Of a stretch of DNA of 64,000 nt, positions 8,758 through 17,015 are shown piece after piece. Origin of the DNA: Rhizobium leguminosarum bv. viciae USDA 2370 (GTDB lineage: Bacteria; Pseudomonadota; Alphaproteobacteria; Rhizobiales; Rhizobiaceae); assembly GCF_002008365.1 (NCBI RefSeq), contig NZ_MRDL01000051.1, positions 124,001 through 188,000 of the forward strand, in the 5' to 3' direction. How positions within the stretch are numbered: the stretch's first letter is position 1; each line of letters begins with the position of its first letter. The position numbers and the translations under genes were made by a program. Under the pieces are notes generated by a model, which saw only the letters and a program-made list of their open reading frames with translations, had not been told where the DNA came from and made no database searches.

Positions 8758-10548
8758 TCAAGCCGAACGCTGGTCCGCCGGCCCCTCCAGCCGCGCGAGG
8801 TTCCACGCACTGTTGATCAACCCGACATGGCTGAAGGCCTGCGGGAAGTTGCCGAGCATGCGGCGGGCGGCGGGATCATATTCTTCCGCCAGAAGCCCGA
8901 CATCGTTGCAGATAGAAAGCAGCCGCTCGAACAGGCGCAGCGCATCGTCGCTTCGGCCGATCATGCCGAGGGCGTCGACGAGCCAGAAGCTGCAAGCGAG
9001 GAACGCGCCTTCGCCTGGCGGCAGGCCGTCGTCCACCTCCTGCGTCTCGTAGCGCAGCAGCAGGCCATCGCGCAGCAGCTTGCGCTCGATCGCCTCGACT
9101 GTCGCGACATAGCGCGGATCATCAGGCGGGATGAAGCCGACCATGCCGAGATGCAGCAGGCTGGCATCAAGCGCCTTGGAGCCGTAGGCCTGCACGAAAC
9201 AGCCGAGTTCGGGATCGAAAGCCTTCTCGCAAACCTCGGCATGGATGTGATCTGCGAGCGTGCGCCAACGTGCGGCGGCCTCGGGCTCGCCGTCCGCCTC
9301 GGCAATCTGGACGGCGCGGTCGAAGGCCACCCAGGCCATGACCTTCGAATAGGTGAAATGCTGGCGCTGGCCGCGCACCTCCCAGATGCCTTCATCGGGC
9401 TCCACCCAGATTTTTTCGAGAAAGGGCAGAATGGCCGCCGCCAGTTCGCGTTCGCGGTGATGCGGCGGAAGCCCGCCCTTGCGGGCCTGCAGTATGGCGT
9501 CGGCCACCTCGCCATAGACATCGAGCTGCACCTGTTCGGCAGCGGCATTGCCGATGCGTACGGGTGTCGAGCCCTCGTAGCCACTCAGCCAGGGAACCTG
9601 CCATTCCAGCAGATTGCGCTCGCCAGCGACGCCATACATGATCTGCATCTGCGCCGGGGCGCCGGCGACCGCCCGCAGCAACCACTTGCGCCAGGCGCTG
9701 GCTTCCTTGTAATAGCCGAGTTTCATCAGGGCGAGCAGGGTCAGCGTCGCGTCGCGCAGCCAGCAATAGCGGTAGTCCCAGTTGCGCGGCCCGCCGATCT
9801 TTTCCGGCAGGGAGGTTGTCGCCGCGGCGACGATGCCGCCCGTAGGCATGTAGGTCAGTGCCTTGAGCGTGATGAGCGAGCGTTTGACCTGTTCCGTCCA
9901 CCGGCCTACTTTCGGGCAGGTCGCGGCAAAGGATTGCCAGAATTCCTCCGTGTCCGGCAGCGCATATTCCACCTGCCGCTGAGCCGGCTGCGGCATATGC
10001 GAGGGGGACCAGGTCAGGGTGAAGATCTGGCTCTCGCCAGCGGCAACCTGGAAGGAGCCGACCGTGCTCAGGCCGCGGCCTTCGAGCGGGACGGCGCAAT
10101 TCAGGGTTAGCCTGTCCGGGCCGGCAATGGCGGTGATGCCGCCATCCTCGCCATGCGTGACCCAGGGAACGGTTCGGCCGTAATCGAAGCGAAGGTTGAG
10201 CTCCATATCGAAGGCGACAGTGCCGCTCTTGCCCTCGACGATGCGCATCAGATCGCTCGTGCCATCGCGAAGCGGCATGAAGTCGATGAGAACGGCGGTG
10301 CCGGTCTCTGTCTGAAACTCGGTTTCGAGAATGAGCGTATCGTTGCGGTAGCGGCGCGTGACGTGGACATTTTCACCTGACGGTGACAGCGACCAGAAGC
10401 CGTTATCCTCGGCGCCGAGCAGGGCGGCAAAACAGGCGGGGGAATCGAAGCGCGGAAAACAGAGCCAGTCGATCGAGCCGTTCTTCGAGACGAGTGCGGC
10501 GGTTTCGCAATCGCCGATGAGCGCGTAGTCCTCGATGGGTACCGACAC
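8758..10548 (-). CDS. Glycoside hydrolase family 15 protein (glucoamylase/trehalase-like)
   Basis: A 596-residue cytosolic enzyme expected to release glucose from alpha-glucosides; members of this bacterial group include glucan 1,4-alpha-glucosidases and trehalases. The N-terminal beta-sandwich starts with IEDYALIGDCETAALVSKNGSIDWLCFPRFD. The alpha/alpha barrel begins near residue 220 and carries NWDYRYCWLRDATLTLLAL, then DEGIWEVRG with a likely acid glutamate. The likely base glutamate is in GEGAFLACSFWLVDALG near residue 545. The family length fits and there is no signal peptide. The start is the ATG at 10548, with GGAGG about ten bases upstream. It is a single gene with no trehalose or glycogen genes beside it, so the true substrate is open. 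Confidence 0.9.
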   Translation of the reverse strand: MSVPIEDYALIGDCETAALVSKNGSIDWLCFPRFDSPACFAALLGAEDNGFWSLSPSGENVHVTRRYRNDTLILETEFQTETGTAVLIDFMPLRDGTSDLMRIVEGKSGTVAFDMELNLRFDYGRTVPWVTHGEDGGITAIAGPDRLTLNCAVPLEGRGLSTVGSFQVAAGESQIFTLTWSPSHMPQPAQRQVEYALPDTEEFWQSFAATCPKVGRWTEQVKRSLITLKALTYMPTGGIVAAATTSLPEKIGGPRNWDYRYCWLRDATLTLLALMKLGYYKEASAWRKWLLRAVAGAPAQMQIMYGVAGERNLLEWQVPWLSGYEGSTPVRIGNAAAEQVQLDVYGEVADAILQARKGGLPPHHRERELAAAILPFLEKIWVEPDEGIWEVRGQRQHFTYSKVMAWVAFDRAVQIAEADGEPEAAARWRTLADHIHAEVCEKAFDPELGCFVQAYGSKALDASLLHLGMVGFIPPDDPRYVATVEAIERKLLRDGLLLRYETQEVDDGLPPGEGAFLACSFWLVDALGMIGRSDDALRLFERLLSICNDVGLLAEEYDPAARRMLGNFPQAFSHVGLINSAWNLARLEGPADQRSA

Positions 10549-10602
10549 CGGAGCCTCCTTTGCATAGCAGTCGGGCTTTTAGGTAGAGGCCGTGCGCGGA
10601 GG

Positions 10603-10953
10603 TCAAGCACGGAAACTAACGGGGCGGTAGGCGTGCCGGCTATCATGTAAACTCCGGATATCAATTGTGGGAAGATCTCCGACCGCAGCTTTGACTGCCG
10701 CGCTCTGACGGATGATATCTGCACGGAGAGCGCGTTTCCCTTGTTCGCCATTGCCCAGGTGAATTCCGACGACCGCCGCGCGTCCGGTCGCCGTCGTGGT
10801 CAAGAGCGGACCTCCACTAGCGCCACTGCCGGAATCGCAAAGGTGGCGAAGCTCCGGACCACCCGACGGATTGACCTGACACAGGCTGAGGACGAATTGG
10901 TTACGGTCGCTTACGAAGCCGGTAAACCGAGCCGAAAAGCGGCGCGCCCTCAA
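10603..10953 (-). pseudogene. Truncated trypsin-like serine protease
   Basis: The frame reads CDSGSGASGGPLL followed by AVVGIHLGN, which is the active-site serine region (GxSGGP) and following strand of a trypsin/V8-like protease. Only about 100 C-terminal residues exist; the histidine and aspartate of the triad are missing. The 5' end is replaced by a second copy of the uvrB N-terminal region in a different frame (junction near 10920-10930). The first codons of this open frame are therefore uvrB-derived sequence read out of frame. It cannot make an active protease. Confidence 0.75.
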
Positions 10954-11095
10954 AAGACGATTGAGGGGCTTCCTTTAAACCGTCAGGGGCGGGGGATTTC
11001 TTCGGAGATCTGGCCATGGCGGGAATGTGGAGAGCGTCAGCGCGAAGGGGAAGAGGGAAAGAGTACAAAGGGGAAACGAACTGTTTGTTCGGATT
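10921..11095 (-). pseudogene. Duplicated 5' end and upstream region of uvrB
   Basis: This stretch matches 6815-6990 nearly base for base, with scattered substitutions. It holds the upstream region, the ATG (11017) and about 30 codons. The copy reads MARSPKKSPAPDGLKEAPQ, while uvrB itself reads MARSPKKSPAPNGFEEAPQ. After GSV the frame leaves uvrB and stops after seven more codons within the protease relic. It could give a 38-residue peptide if the copied promoter works, but no function is expected. Confidence 0.85.
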
Positions 11096-11504
11096 GGTTC
11101 AACAGTTGCGAAATTTATGGCGCTGCGAGGTGGAGCGCCCGCCCCGCCCTTCGAGGTGCCTCTGGGTGAGGCTCTCTTGGGCGCTGGCGCGACATTCCTT
11201 CAGCGCCGGCTGTTCTGCTACCGCATACTCCGACGCTCCTCATGCTGAGGTGCGCAGCCCGCAGGGTGAAGCCTCGAAGCACGCGCCGCAACGTGGCTGC
11301 TGGCGGCCATTGCCTCCCCTGGAATGGATTACCGGCGCCCGTGATGTCCGACCGCGATCATTCGGCCCTGCACTGGAACCGAGATCGGCCTCGCGCAGTT
11401 AATTTCCAGTCACTTCACCTCTAGGTGCTACTGCCATTAGCGATCATTCTGCCTTCTGGGAAAACTCCATCTCGATCGACCTCGATACCGGCGAACGGCT
11501 GGTT
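11096..11504. other. Non-coding repeat-rich stretch between gene relics
   Basis: About 400 bases with no intact gene. It includes a rhizobial-type intergenic repeat (about 11160-11312), then the 5' part of a DUF982 reading frame that lacks a normal start codon (from about 11433). Confidence 0.5.
11160..11312. repeat. Intergenic repeat, copy 1
   Basis: Matches 12305-12452 with mismatches and small gaps. Shared landmarks are ggcgcgacat, cctcatgc, agcccgcaggg and gcctcgaag, ending in tggc/tgca-gccat-gcct. Elements with 'cctcatgctgaggtgc...cgcagg' are frequent in Rhizobium intergenic DNA. It lies directly upstream of DUF982 sequence in both places. Confidence 0.65.
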
Positions 11505-11732
11505 TTGCGCTCACCGCAGGATGCGCTGTATGCACTCGTCTCAGACTGGCCGGTCAATGGCGGCGTCCATCAGCAGAGGGCGATCGATTTCTGCCGCGCC
11601 TGGCTTGCCGGGCGGATGCCGGCCGAGACGGTGCGGCAGGCCTTTATCCTGGCGGCGCTGGAAGCCGGGGTGGTGATCAACGATGATGATGAAGATGGTG
11701 CCGGAAGCTCTGTTTTGAATCCATCAGTGTAG
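11505..11732 (+). CDS. DUF982 family protein, start uncertain or degraded
   Basis: The reading frame gives the DUF982 pattern: DALYALVSDWPVNGG, then AIDFCRAWLAGRMPAETVRQAFILAALEAG and an acidic tail. DUF982 proteins are small and largely restricted to Rhizobiales; their function is unknown. Homology continues upstream to about 11451 (FWENSISIDLDTGERLVLRS) but no ATG or GTG lies in frame there. Either a rare start codon (TTG at 11505, or ATT at 11436) is used, or the 5' end was lost when neighbouring repeats rearranged. I therefore regard it as possibly inactive. Confidence 0.55.
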   Translation: MRSPQDALYALVSDWPVNGGVHQQRAIDFCRAWLAGRMPAETVRQAFILAALEAGVVINDDDEDGAGSSVLNPSV

Positions 11733-11819
11733 GTGAGCCAACACTGATATATCCGCGTCACGCAGCGGGTATCCCGCAGCTGCAGCAATTTTCCCATGAT
11801 GTATTGCAAATATTATTCT

Positions 11820-11845
11820 CGCTGTGTTTGTGGGAATACACAGCG
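11820..11845. other. Stem-loop upstream of the first lipoprotein gene
   Basis: The bases cgctgtgt and acacagcg form an eight-base stem around a ten-base loop, about 40 bases before the lipoprotein start. It has no T-run and could lie in the 5' untranslated region. Role unknown. Confidence 0.35.
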
Positions 11846-11882
11846 TTTATTTGCGCTCCGATTCTTTTAGGGATTCAGCTGA

Positions 11883-12272
11883 ATGAAAATGAAAGTCCTT
11901 GTTTACGCCGCGCTGCTGGCTCTCGCCGGCTGCAATGCCCCTGTGTCGCAATCTGTTGCAGATTCCCAGCGTCCTCCCTCGAGTGACGTCCGGCAGAATT
12001 TCATCAACATCGTGTTCAAGAGAAGCTACAGGCACGAAGCAGGAGAAGTCGTATGGGCCCGCATTTCCAGCGTGGTTCTGCTTGAGCCCGAGAAAAAGAC
12101 TTATGCTTACTGTGTGCGGGTGGTGCCCAAGCGCAGCTGGGGAGACTGGGCCTATCTCGGCGTCTCCTTCACGGATGGCAAAATATTAGGCGCGACGGCG
12201 AATGACGATCGCTGCCGCGACAAGCGGCTGCGCTATTATCCGTTTACCGAGTTGACCGGCATGAAGACCTGA
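11883..12272 (+). CDS. Small lipoprotein, tandem copy 1
   Basis: A 129-residue protein with a lipoprotein signal (MKMKVLVYAALLALAGC): the lipobox LAGC puts the lipidated cysteine at residue 17. The mature part contains SVADSQRPPSS, ISSVVLLEPEKKTYAYC and a C-terminal RCRDKRLRYYPF. Cysteines in the second and third of these may pair. It is a close relative of the protein at 12497-12874, so the two arose by tandem duplication. It is expected to be anchored to a membrane facing the periplasm. The family is not known to me. The start ATG sits in a TGAATGA context shared by both copies. Confidence 0.75.
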   Translation: MKMKVLVYAALLALAGCNAPVSQSVADSQRPPSSDVRQNFINIVFKRSYRHEAGEVVWARISSVVLLEPEKKTYAYCVRVVPKRSWGDWAYLGVSFTDGKILGATANDDRCRDKRLRYYPFTELTGMKT

Positions 12273-12304
12273 CGCAGGGGCGAAGGCTCCGGCCGCGTCG
12301 CCGT

Positions 12305-12452
12305 TCGAGGCTTTGTTGAGCGGCGGCGCGACATGCTTCCAGCGTCCCGAAGGCGCGGCATCCTCCAACCTTCCTCATGCGGAAGTGAGCAGCCCGCAGG
12401 GCGGAGCCTCGAAGGACAGGCTGTGACGCTGCTGCTTGCAGCCATCGCCTTT
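12305..12452. repeat. Intergenic repeat, copy 2
   Basis: Second copy of the element at 11160-11312, again next to DUF982-like sequence. It fills most of the 220-base gap between the two lipoprotein genes and probably came along with the duplication. Confidence 0.6.
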
Positions 12453-12498
12453 TGGAAAACTCGATCTATCGACCTTGATACTGGAGGTTCAACTGAAT
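12452..12498 (+). pseudogene. Remnant of a DUF982 gene
   Basis: In frame the bases give FWKTRSIDLDTG, against FWENSISIDLDTG in the DUF982 frame near 11.45 kb; the frame then ends at a TGA overlapping the next start. Only about 15 codons survive. It marks an old copy of the same N-terminal region fused to the lipoprotein leader. Confidence 0.5.
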
Positions 12499-12874
12499 GA
12501 AGATTAAGTTCCTTGCTTACGCTGCCCTGCTGGCACTGGCCGGCTGCCAAACTGCGACGCCGCAATCCGTTGCAGATTCCCAGCGCCCGCCCTCCAGCGC
12601 AGTTCGACGCGAGTACGTCGATGCTCTGCGGGGGACCATTAAACCGGGGAACTTCGTGAAGGCCGAGATTTCCAGCGTGGTTCTGCTTAATCCGGAAAAG
12701 CAGATATATGCTTATTGCACGCGAACGACGGAACGTGGCTCCCCAAACTGGTCCTATATCGGCCTGGGCTTGCAACACGACATGATACTGTATCTGAAAA
12801 AGAATGACTATCGCTGCCACGACGAACGGTTGCGTTACTATGATTTTCCGGAACTGCGGAACATGAAGTACTGA
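12497..12874 (+). CDS. Small lipoprotein, tandem copy 2
   Basis: A 125-residue relative of the preceding lipoprotein. The signal ends with the lipobox LAGC (cysteine 17). Shared blocks are SVADSQRPPSS, ISSVVLLNPEKQIYAYC and RCHDERLRYYDFPEL; the middle has diverged. GGAGG lies about ten bases before the ATG. Both copies are complete, so both may be expressed, possibly as a pair from the promoter before copy 1. The function is not recognisable. Confidence 0.75.
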   Translation: MKIKFLAYAALLALAGCQTATPQSVADSQRPPSSAVRREYVDALRGTIKPGNFVKAEISSVVLLNPEKQIYAYCTRTTERGSPNWSYIGLGLQHDMILYLKKNDYRCHDERLRYYDFPELRNMKY

Positions 12875-13187
12875 GGCAGAGACGGGGTCTTCGCCAGCCT
12901 CGCCGGTTCCCTTTCGGACGCGATCAAAACCAGAGATCCCTCACACAGCGGCCATGGGAAGAGATGTCGTCGAATGTATCGAGGCCATCGAAATGGTCGA
13001 TCGGCAGTCGGCGACGAGTTCCGGGGGCCGCTGGTTGACGGCCATGCGGCGGCTCTCCTTTTTGCAGGGGCAGGCCGGGCAGAACAGTATTTCGAGCGAC
13101 GGGTTTCTTTGCCGGAGTGGGTGTAGGAGGCGGTCTCTAAGCGGACTGCGTATCCCGCAGTCCGCGAGGACCATCGTCACACTTTGC
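12875..13187. other. Intergenic region with a strong hairpin
   Basis: About 310 bases with frames on both strands but no recognisable protein. On the minus strand one frame reads PIDHFDGLDTFDD, which looks protein-like but has no start. A hairpin (gcggactgcg, loop tatcc, cgcagtccgc) is at 13141-13165, just past the end of the DUF805 gene, and may protect or end that transcript. Confidence 0.4.
13141..13165 (-). terminator. Hairpin downstream of the DUF805 gene
   Basis: A perfect ten-base stem with a five-base loop. There is no clear run of T on the minus-strand 3' side, so it may act as a stabilising hairpin rather than an intrinsic terminator. Confidence 0.4.
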
Positions 13188-13643
13188 TCAAGCAAAGACG
13201 GCTTCCCTGGAATCATCCGCTGTCGACGCCCTGCAGTACCATACGAGGACGACAACCGTTCCAATAGGAAATAATAGTCCAAGAAGCTGCCACCATCCGC
13301 TTCGGTTGATGTCGTGAAGGCGTCGGGCGGCCATGGCGATCGACGGAAGAAATGTTGTCAGCGACCAGATCCGGCTCAAAGTTTCGCTCCGATCAACGGC
13401 GTACAAAGCGATGGAGACGAGAACGACGAAGAGCGTCGAAAACCAGAATTCCGATCGGCTCGCTCTGCCGCTAAAGTTCACATAGTTCTTGAAAAAGCTT
13501 CCGATCGCCTGGCCGAAACCCATGGCCGGCGGTAGGCCGCCGAAGCGGTTCGGCCCGGCTAGCGGTTTTCGGAAGACGAAGATCAACGGCACGCCGATCA
13601 GGATCAAGACGATCAACCAGTGCCACAAAGAAAAACTGCCCAT
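13188..13643 (-). CDS. DUF805 family inner-membrane protein
   Basis: A 151-residue membrane protein. A first hydrophobic segment (LWHWLIVLILIGVPLIFVF) precedes the DUF805 domain. That domain has the typical NFSGRASRSEFWFSTLF motif near residue 55 and AARRLHDINRSGWWQLL near residue 105, with membrane segments around each. DUF805 proteins (YhaH-like) have no settled function. The first transmembrane segment with its linker is an addition to the minimal domain. It is a single gene on the minus strand. Confidence 0.85.
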   Translation of the reverse strand: MGSFSLWHWLIVLILIGVPLIFVFRKPLAGPNRFGGLPPAMGFGQAIGSFFKNYVNFSGRASRSEFWFSTLFVVLVSIALYAVDRSETLSRIWSLTTFLPSIAMAARRLHDINRSGWWQLLGLLFPIGTVVVLVWYCRASTADDSREAVFA

Positions 13644-13778
13644 GAGATACCCCAGCTGTCAAAACAGCTTAGAGATAAGCGAGGTTTGTTTCCGGAGGAT
13701 TAACTTGCTTGTAATCCGATGTGTTTGACAATCACAGCGTGAGAAATCGCGGCTGCCATGTTGGGGACGGGGCGATGG

Positions 13779-14546
13779 TCAAGGTTTTGCCAGCACCTGT
13801 GCCCGCACCGGCTGCTCGATGCCCTTCAACGTAAGGACGCGTGTCTCTGAGCCGCCTGTGAGATCCGGAGCCTTCGCCGCGGTTTCGGCCGAGATCAGGA
13901 TCTCGCCGGCCGCGGCCTGGGATTCCAGCCTCGCGGCCTGATTGACGACGCCGCCGATGGCGGTGAAATCACTGCGGAAGCTCGAGAATTCGCCGATCTG
14001 GACCTCACCGGAATGGATGCCGACGCCGACGCCGAGGGTGCGGCCGGGTAATGCCTCGAGCGCCAGACCGTTCAGCGCGACGGCGCAGTTTTGCTGGATT
14101 TCCTGCGCGGCCAGGATCGCGGCGCCGGCGTGATCCTTTCTGACGATCGGGAAATTGAAGATCGCCATCAGGCCGTCGCCCATCTGCTTGTTGACGATGC
14201 CGTCATGTGCCCAGATCGCCTGCGCGCAGCGATCCTGGAACAGGCTGACGATCTCGCTCAGCTGCACCGCCTCGATGCGCTCAGACAGATCCGTGAAGCC
14301 CCTGATATCGGCAAACAGGATGGTGGCGTCGACAGTGATCTGGCGCTGCTTCTTGACATATTGGAAGGAGCGCTCGCAAATCGTGCAGATATCGGGGTTC
14401 ATCTTGCTGCGGGTGATGCCGAAGGCGCGGAAGGGCAAAGCGAGGGGGCCGCCGATCGGAATCGGCATGTGCATCTGGTCCCAGCAGCCTCGGCAGATCC
14501 TTGCGCTGCCATGCCTGGTTGGCTCCGTGGAAGAGGCTGCCGTCAT
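13779..14546 (-). CDS. Class III adenylate/guanylate cyclase with N-terminal CxxC pairs
   Basis: A 255-residue soluble protein likely to make a cyclic nucleotide. The catalytic domain covers about residues 80-250: first metal aspartate in FADIRGFTDLSER, second in QMGDGLMAIFN, and the nucleotide-binding NQAARL after DFTAIGG. The N-terminal 70 residues hold CRGC and CTIC about 40 residues apart, which looks like a zinc or redox module of treble-clef type. The start was placed at 14546 (MTAASSTEPTRH); the frame stays open upstream but lacks family-like sequence. It diverges from a second cyclase gene 230 bases away. The cysteines suggest regulation by metal or redox state, which is inference. 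Confidence 0.82.
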   Translation of the reverse strand: MTAASSTEPTRHGSARICRGCWDQMHMPIPIGGPLALPFRAFGITRSKMNPDICTICERSFQYVKKQRQITVDATILFADIRGFTDLSERIEAVQLSEIVSLFQDRCAQAIWAHDGIVNKQMGDGLMAIFNFPIVRKDHAGAAILAAQEIQQNCAVALNGLALEALPGRTLGVGVGIHSGEVQIGEFSSFRSDFTAIGGVVNQAARLESQAAAGEILISAETAAKAPDLTGGSETRVLTLKGIEQPVRAQVLAKP

Positions 14547-14739
14547 ATCTCCAAATCCATCGCTTGAGAGCCAAAAAAAGAAGCTTCCGATACTCGGTTG
14601 CTTTTGGCAACTCTCCCAATGATCGAAGACAACGATGGCTTGAAGTATTTCGTCCGGCGCCATCCTTATCGGACAAATCGCCGCCAAGTTGAATATCGTG
14701 CGGCGCGGCGATAGCATCGCGATGGAACCTCCTGTAGGA

Positions 14740-14753
14740 TATTGTTAACAATA
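14740..14753. promoter_or_regulatory. Perfect 14-bp palindrome between the two cyclase genes
   Basis: The sequence tattgttaacaata reads identically on both strands and lies 26 bases before the start of the cyclase-TPR gene. Its symmetry and place suggest a repressor or activator site. No regulator can be named. Confidence 0.5.
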
Positions 14754-14779
14754 CATTCGCTCTCCAGGAAAGACCGGGG

Positions 14780-16996
14780 ATGGAGCGCCGTCTTGCAGCA
14801 ATCCTGATCGCTGATGTCGTCGGTTACAGTCGATTGAGCCAGATCGACGAAGAGGGCACCCGCGTGCGTTTTCAGGCGGACCAGAATGATGTCTTCGAGC
14901 CGGCGATCGAGCGTCATCACGGCCGGCTGGTGAAAACTATGGGCGATGGTCTGCTGGTCGAATTCCAGAGTGTCGTCGATGCCTTGCGCTGCGCGGTGGA
15001 GGTTCAGCAACTGAAAACCACGCAGAGTGCCGCGGCGCTGCCTGAGCACAGGCTCGAGTTCCGGATCGGCATCAATCTCGGTGATATCATTGTCGAGGGC
15101 GAAGATATCCAGGGTGACGGCGTCAATATCGCCGATCGAATACAGGCGCTGGCGGAACCGGGCGGCATCTCGATATCAGGCACGACATACGACCAGGTGA
15201 AATCGAAAATCCCGGTCGGTTTCGCTTCGCTCGGCGAACAGAGGTTAAAGAGCATCACCGAACCGGTCCGGGTCTATCGCGTCCTGCTTGACCCCACTGC
15301 TGCCGGCAAAACCCTCACAAACCGGAGGCGCCTGCCGAGACGCCGGCTCTTTGCAGGCATCGCAGCGGCCGTCGTCCTTGCTGTTGCGGGCGCAGCACTC
15401 TGGTGGCAGCCATGGATGCCGGCAAAACCGGCGGGGCCCGGTGAACGTTTCGCCTATCCGCTGCCGGACAGGCCCTCGGTCGCGGTTCTGCCTTTCATCA
15501 ATGTCAGCGGCGATACCGAGCATGACCATCTCGCAGAGGGTCTGACGGACGACCTGATCACCGAATTGTCCAAAGTATCGGGTCTCTTCGTCATCGCTCG
15601 CCATTCGGTCTTCGCCATCCAGGACTCCGTCGGCAAGATCCAGGATGTGGCTGCCGAACTCGGCGTTCAGTACGTGCTCGAAGGGACCTTGCAGCGTGCC
15701 GGGCCACGACTGCGGATCAATGTCAAACTGATCGACGCGGTCACCGGCTTGTCGCTCTGGGCCGAGCGCTATGATCGCCAATATGCCGACCTCTTCGCCG
15801 TTCAGGACGATGTGATCGGCAAGATCATCTCGGCTCTGTCGGTCAAGCTCAGCGCCCGCGAGCGCGATCAACTGGCCCGGATCCCGACCGAAAATCTCGA
15901 AGCCTATGATTATTACATGCGGGCCGAGCAGGAGGGCTTCATCTTCAGGGATGTCGACACCTATCGCCGGACCTTGTCCTTCTACCAGAAGGCGATCGAC
16001 CTTGATCCGGGCTTTGCCAATGCCCATGCGGGAATCGCCCGCGTCGCCGTCGATGTCTGGCGCAACGACTATAATTACCTCTGGTCGGCCGCCGTCGCTC
16101 GCAAGATTGCCTATGACGCCGCCGGGCAGGCTCTCAAGCTGGATCCCAGCAATGCCAGGGCGCACACCGTTCTTGCCCTGCTGCAATGGGTGGACGGGCG
16201 CGAGACGGAGGCCAGGAATTCCGCCAGCATGGCGGTTGCGATGGAGCCGAACGATGCGGAGGCCGCCGCCAACCTCGCTCTCATCCTGGTCCACACCGGA
16301 AGCAGCGGGCAGGCCGTCACTGAGATGGAAAAAGCTTTGCGGCTCGACCCTTCGCCGGCGTCGAGCTTTCAGCTGCTGGCGGGGATCGTCTTTTACACCG
16401 CAGGCGACGATCGGCGCGCGATCTCGCTGATAGAGCCGACGCTCGCCGGCCTGCCGAAGGTCGAGCCAGCACGCGAATATCTGGCGGCGGCCTATGCGGA
16501 TCAGGGCAATGAAACCAAGGCAGCGGCGGAGACGGCAAAGCTGCTGGAACTCTTCCCGGAAAGCAATCTCACCTATTACGGTTATCTCTATGATTACTGG
16601 CGGGACGGCGATCTGCAGCGCCATCTGGCCGCATTGCGCAAGGCCGGCATTCCCGAATGGCCCTTCGGTTTTACAGGCAATCAAGCCGACAGGCTCGGCG
16701 AGGCAGAGCTGCGCAATCTCGTCGACGGCAAGAGCTGGACCGGCAAACACAAGAACGGCACGGATTTCATCCAGTATTTCGACAAGGCCGGAAATACCGC
16801 CTATCGCAGCGCGAATACCAACATCACCGGCATTGTCGAGGTGCGGGGCGACAGAATCTGCGAAAAATTCGACGGCTATTTCCTCGACCGGATGGTGTGC
16901 GGATATGTTTACCGCAACACGTCGGGCGAGCAGGGCGACAGGCAGTACATACATGTGACGCCGCGCGCCCTGACGTTCTTTTCACCCGCACCCTGA
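14780..16996 (+). CDS. Class III cyclase - membrane - TolB/FlgO-like - TPR protein
   Basis: A 738-residue signalling protein of a type that is very common in rhizobia. Residues 1-165 form the cyclase domain (AILIADVVGYSRL, KTMGDGLLVEF, GDGVNIADRI), with both metal aspartates present. A single membrane segment near 195-212 (AAAVVLAVAGAALWW) follows. A periplasmic TolB-N/FlgO-like part comes next (RPSVAVLPFINVSGD to about residue 360), then TPR-like repeats to about 600 and a C-terminal region of about 120 residues with DGKSWTGKHKNGTDF and two cysteines. Such proteins are thought to sense an outside cue and change cyclic nucleotide output. The start MERRLAAILIADVVG is typical for the family. 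Confidence 0.9.
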   Translation: MERRLAAILIADVVGYSRLSQIDEEGTRVRFQADQNDVFEPAIERHHGRLVKTMGDGLLVEFQSVVDALRCAVEVQQLKTTQSAAALPEHRLEFRIGINLGDIIVEGEDIQGDGVNIADRIQALAEPGGISISGTTYDQVKSKIPVGFASLGEQRLKSITEPVRVYRVLLDPTAAGKTLTNRRRLPRRRLFAGIAAAVVLAVAGAALWWQPWMPAKPAGPGERFAYPLPDRPSVAVLPFINVSGDTEHDHLAEGLTDDLITELSKVSGLFVIARHSVFAIQDSVGKIQDVAAELGVQYVLEGTLQRAGPRLRINVKLIDAVTGLSLWAERYDRQYADLFAVQDDVIGKIISALSVKLSARERDQLARIPTENLEAYDYYMRAEQEGFIFRDVDTYRRTLSFYQKAIDLDPGFANAHAGIARVAVDVWRNDYNYLWSAAVARKIAYDAAGQALKLDPSNARAHTVLALLQWVDGRETEARNSASMAVAMEPNDAEAAANLALILVHTGSSGQAVTEMEKALRLDPSPASSFQLLAGIVFYTAGDDRRAISLIEPTLAGLPKVEPAREYLAAAYADQGNETKAAAETAKLLELFPESNLTYYGYLYDYWRDGDLQRHLAALRKAGIPEWPFGFTGNQADRLGEAELRNLVDGKSWTGKHKNGTDFIQYFDKAGNTAYRSANTNITGIVEVRGDRICEKFDGYFLDRMVCGYVYRNTSGEQGDRQYIHVTPRALTFFSPAP

Positions 16997-17015
16997 GGGG
17001 CCAGGCATGGCGGCT

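Noticed and set aside
8419..10110. 563-codon plus-strand frame opposite the GH15 gene
   Set aside because: Antisense shadow: the GH15 motifs on the other strand are unambiguous.
12941..13282. Overlapping 106-113 codon frames on both strands before the DUF805 gene
   Set aside because: Neither has a ribosome-binding site or family resemblance, and both contain the hairpin sequence.
15245..16954. 569-codon minus-strand frame opposite the cyclase-TPR gene
   Set aside because: Antisense shadow with no recognisable domain.
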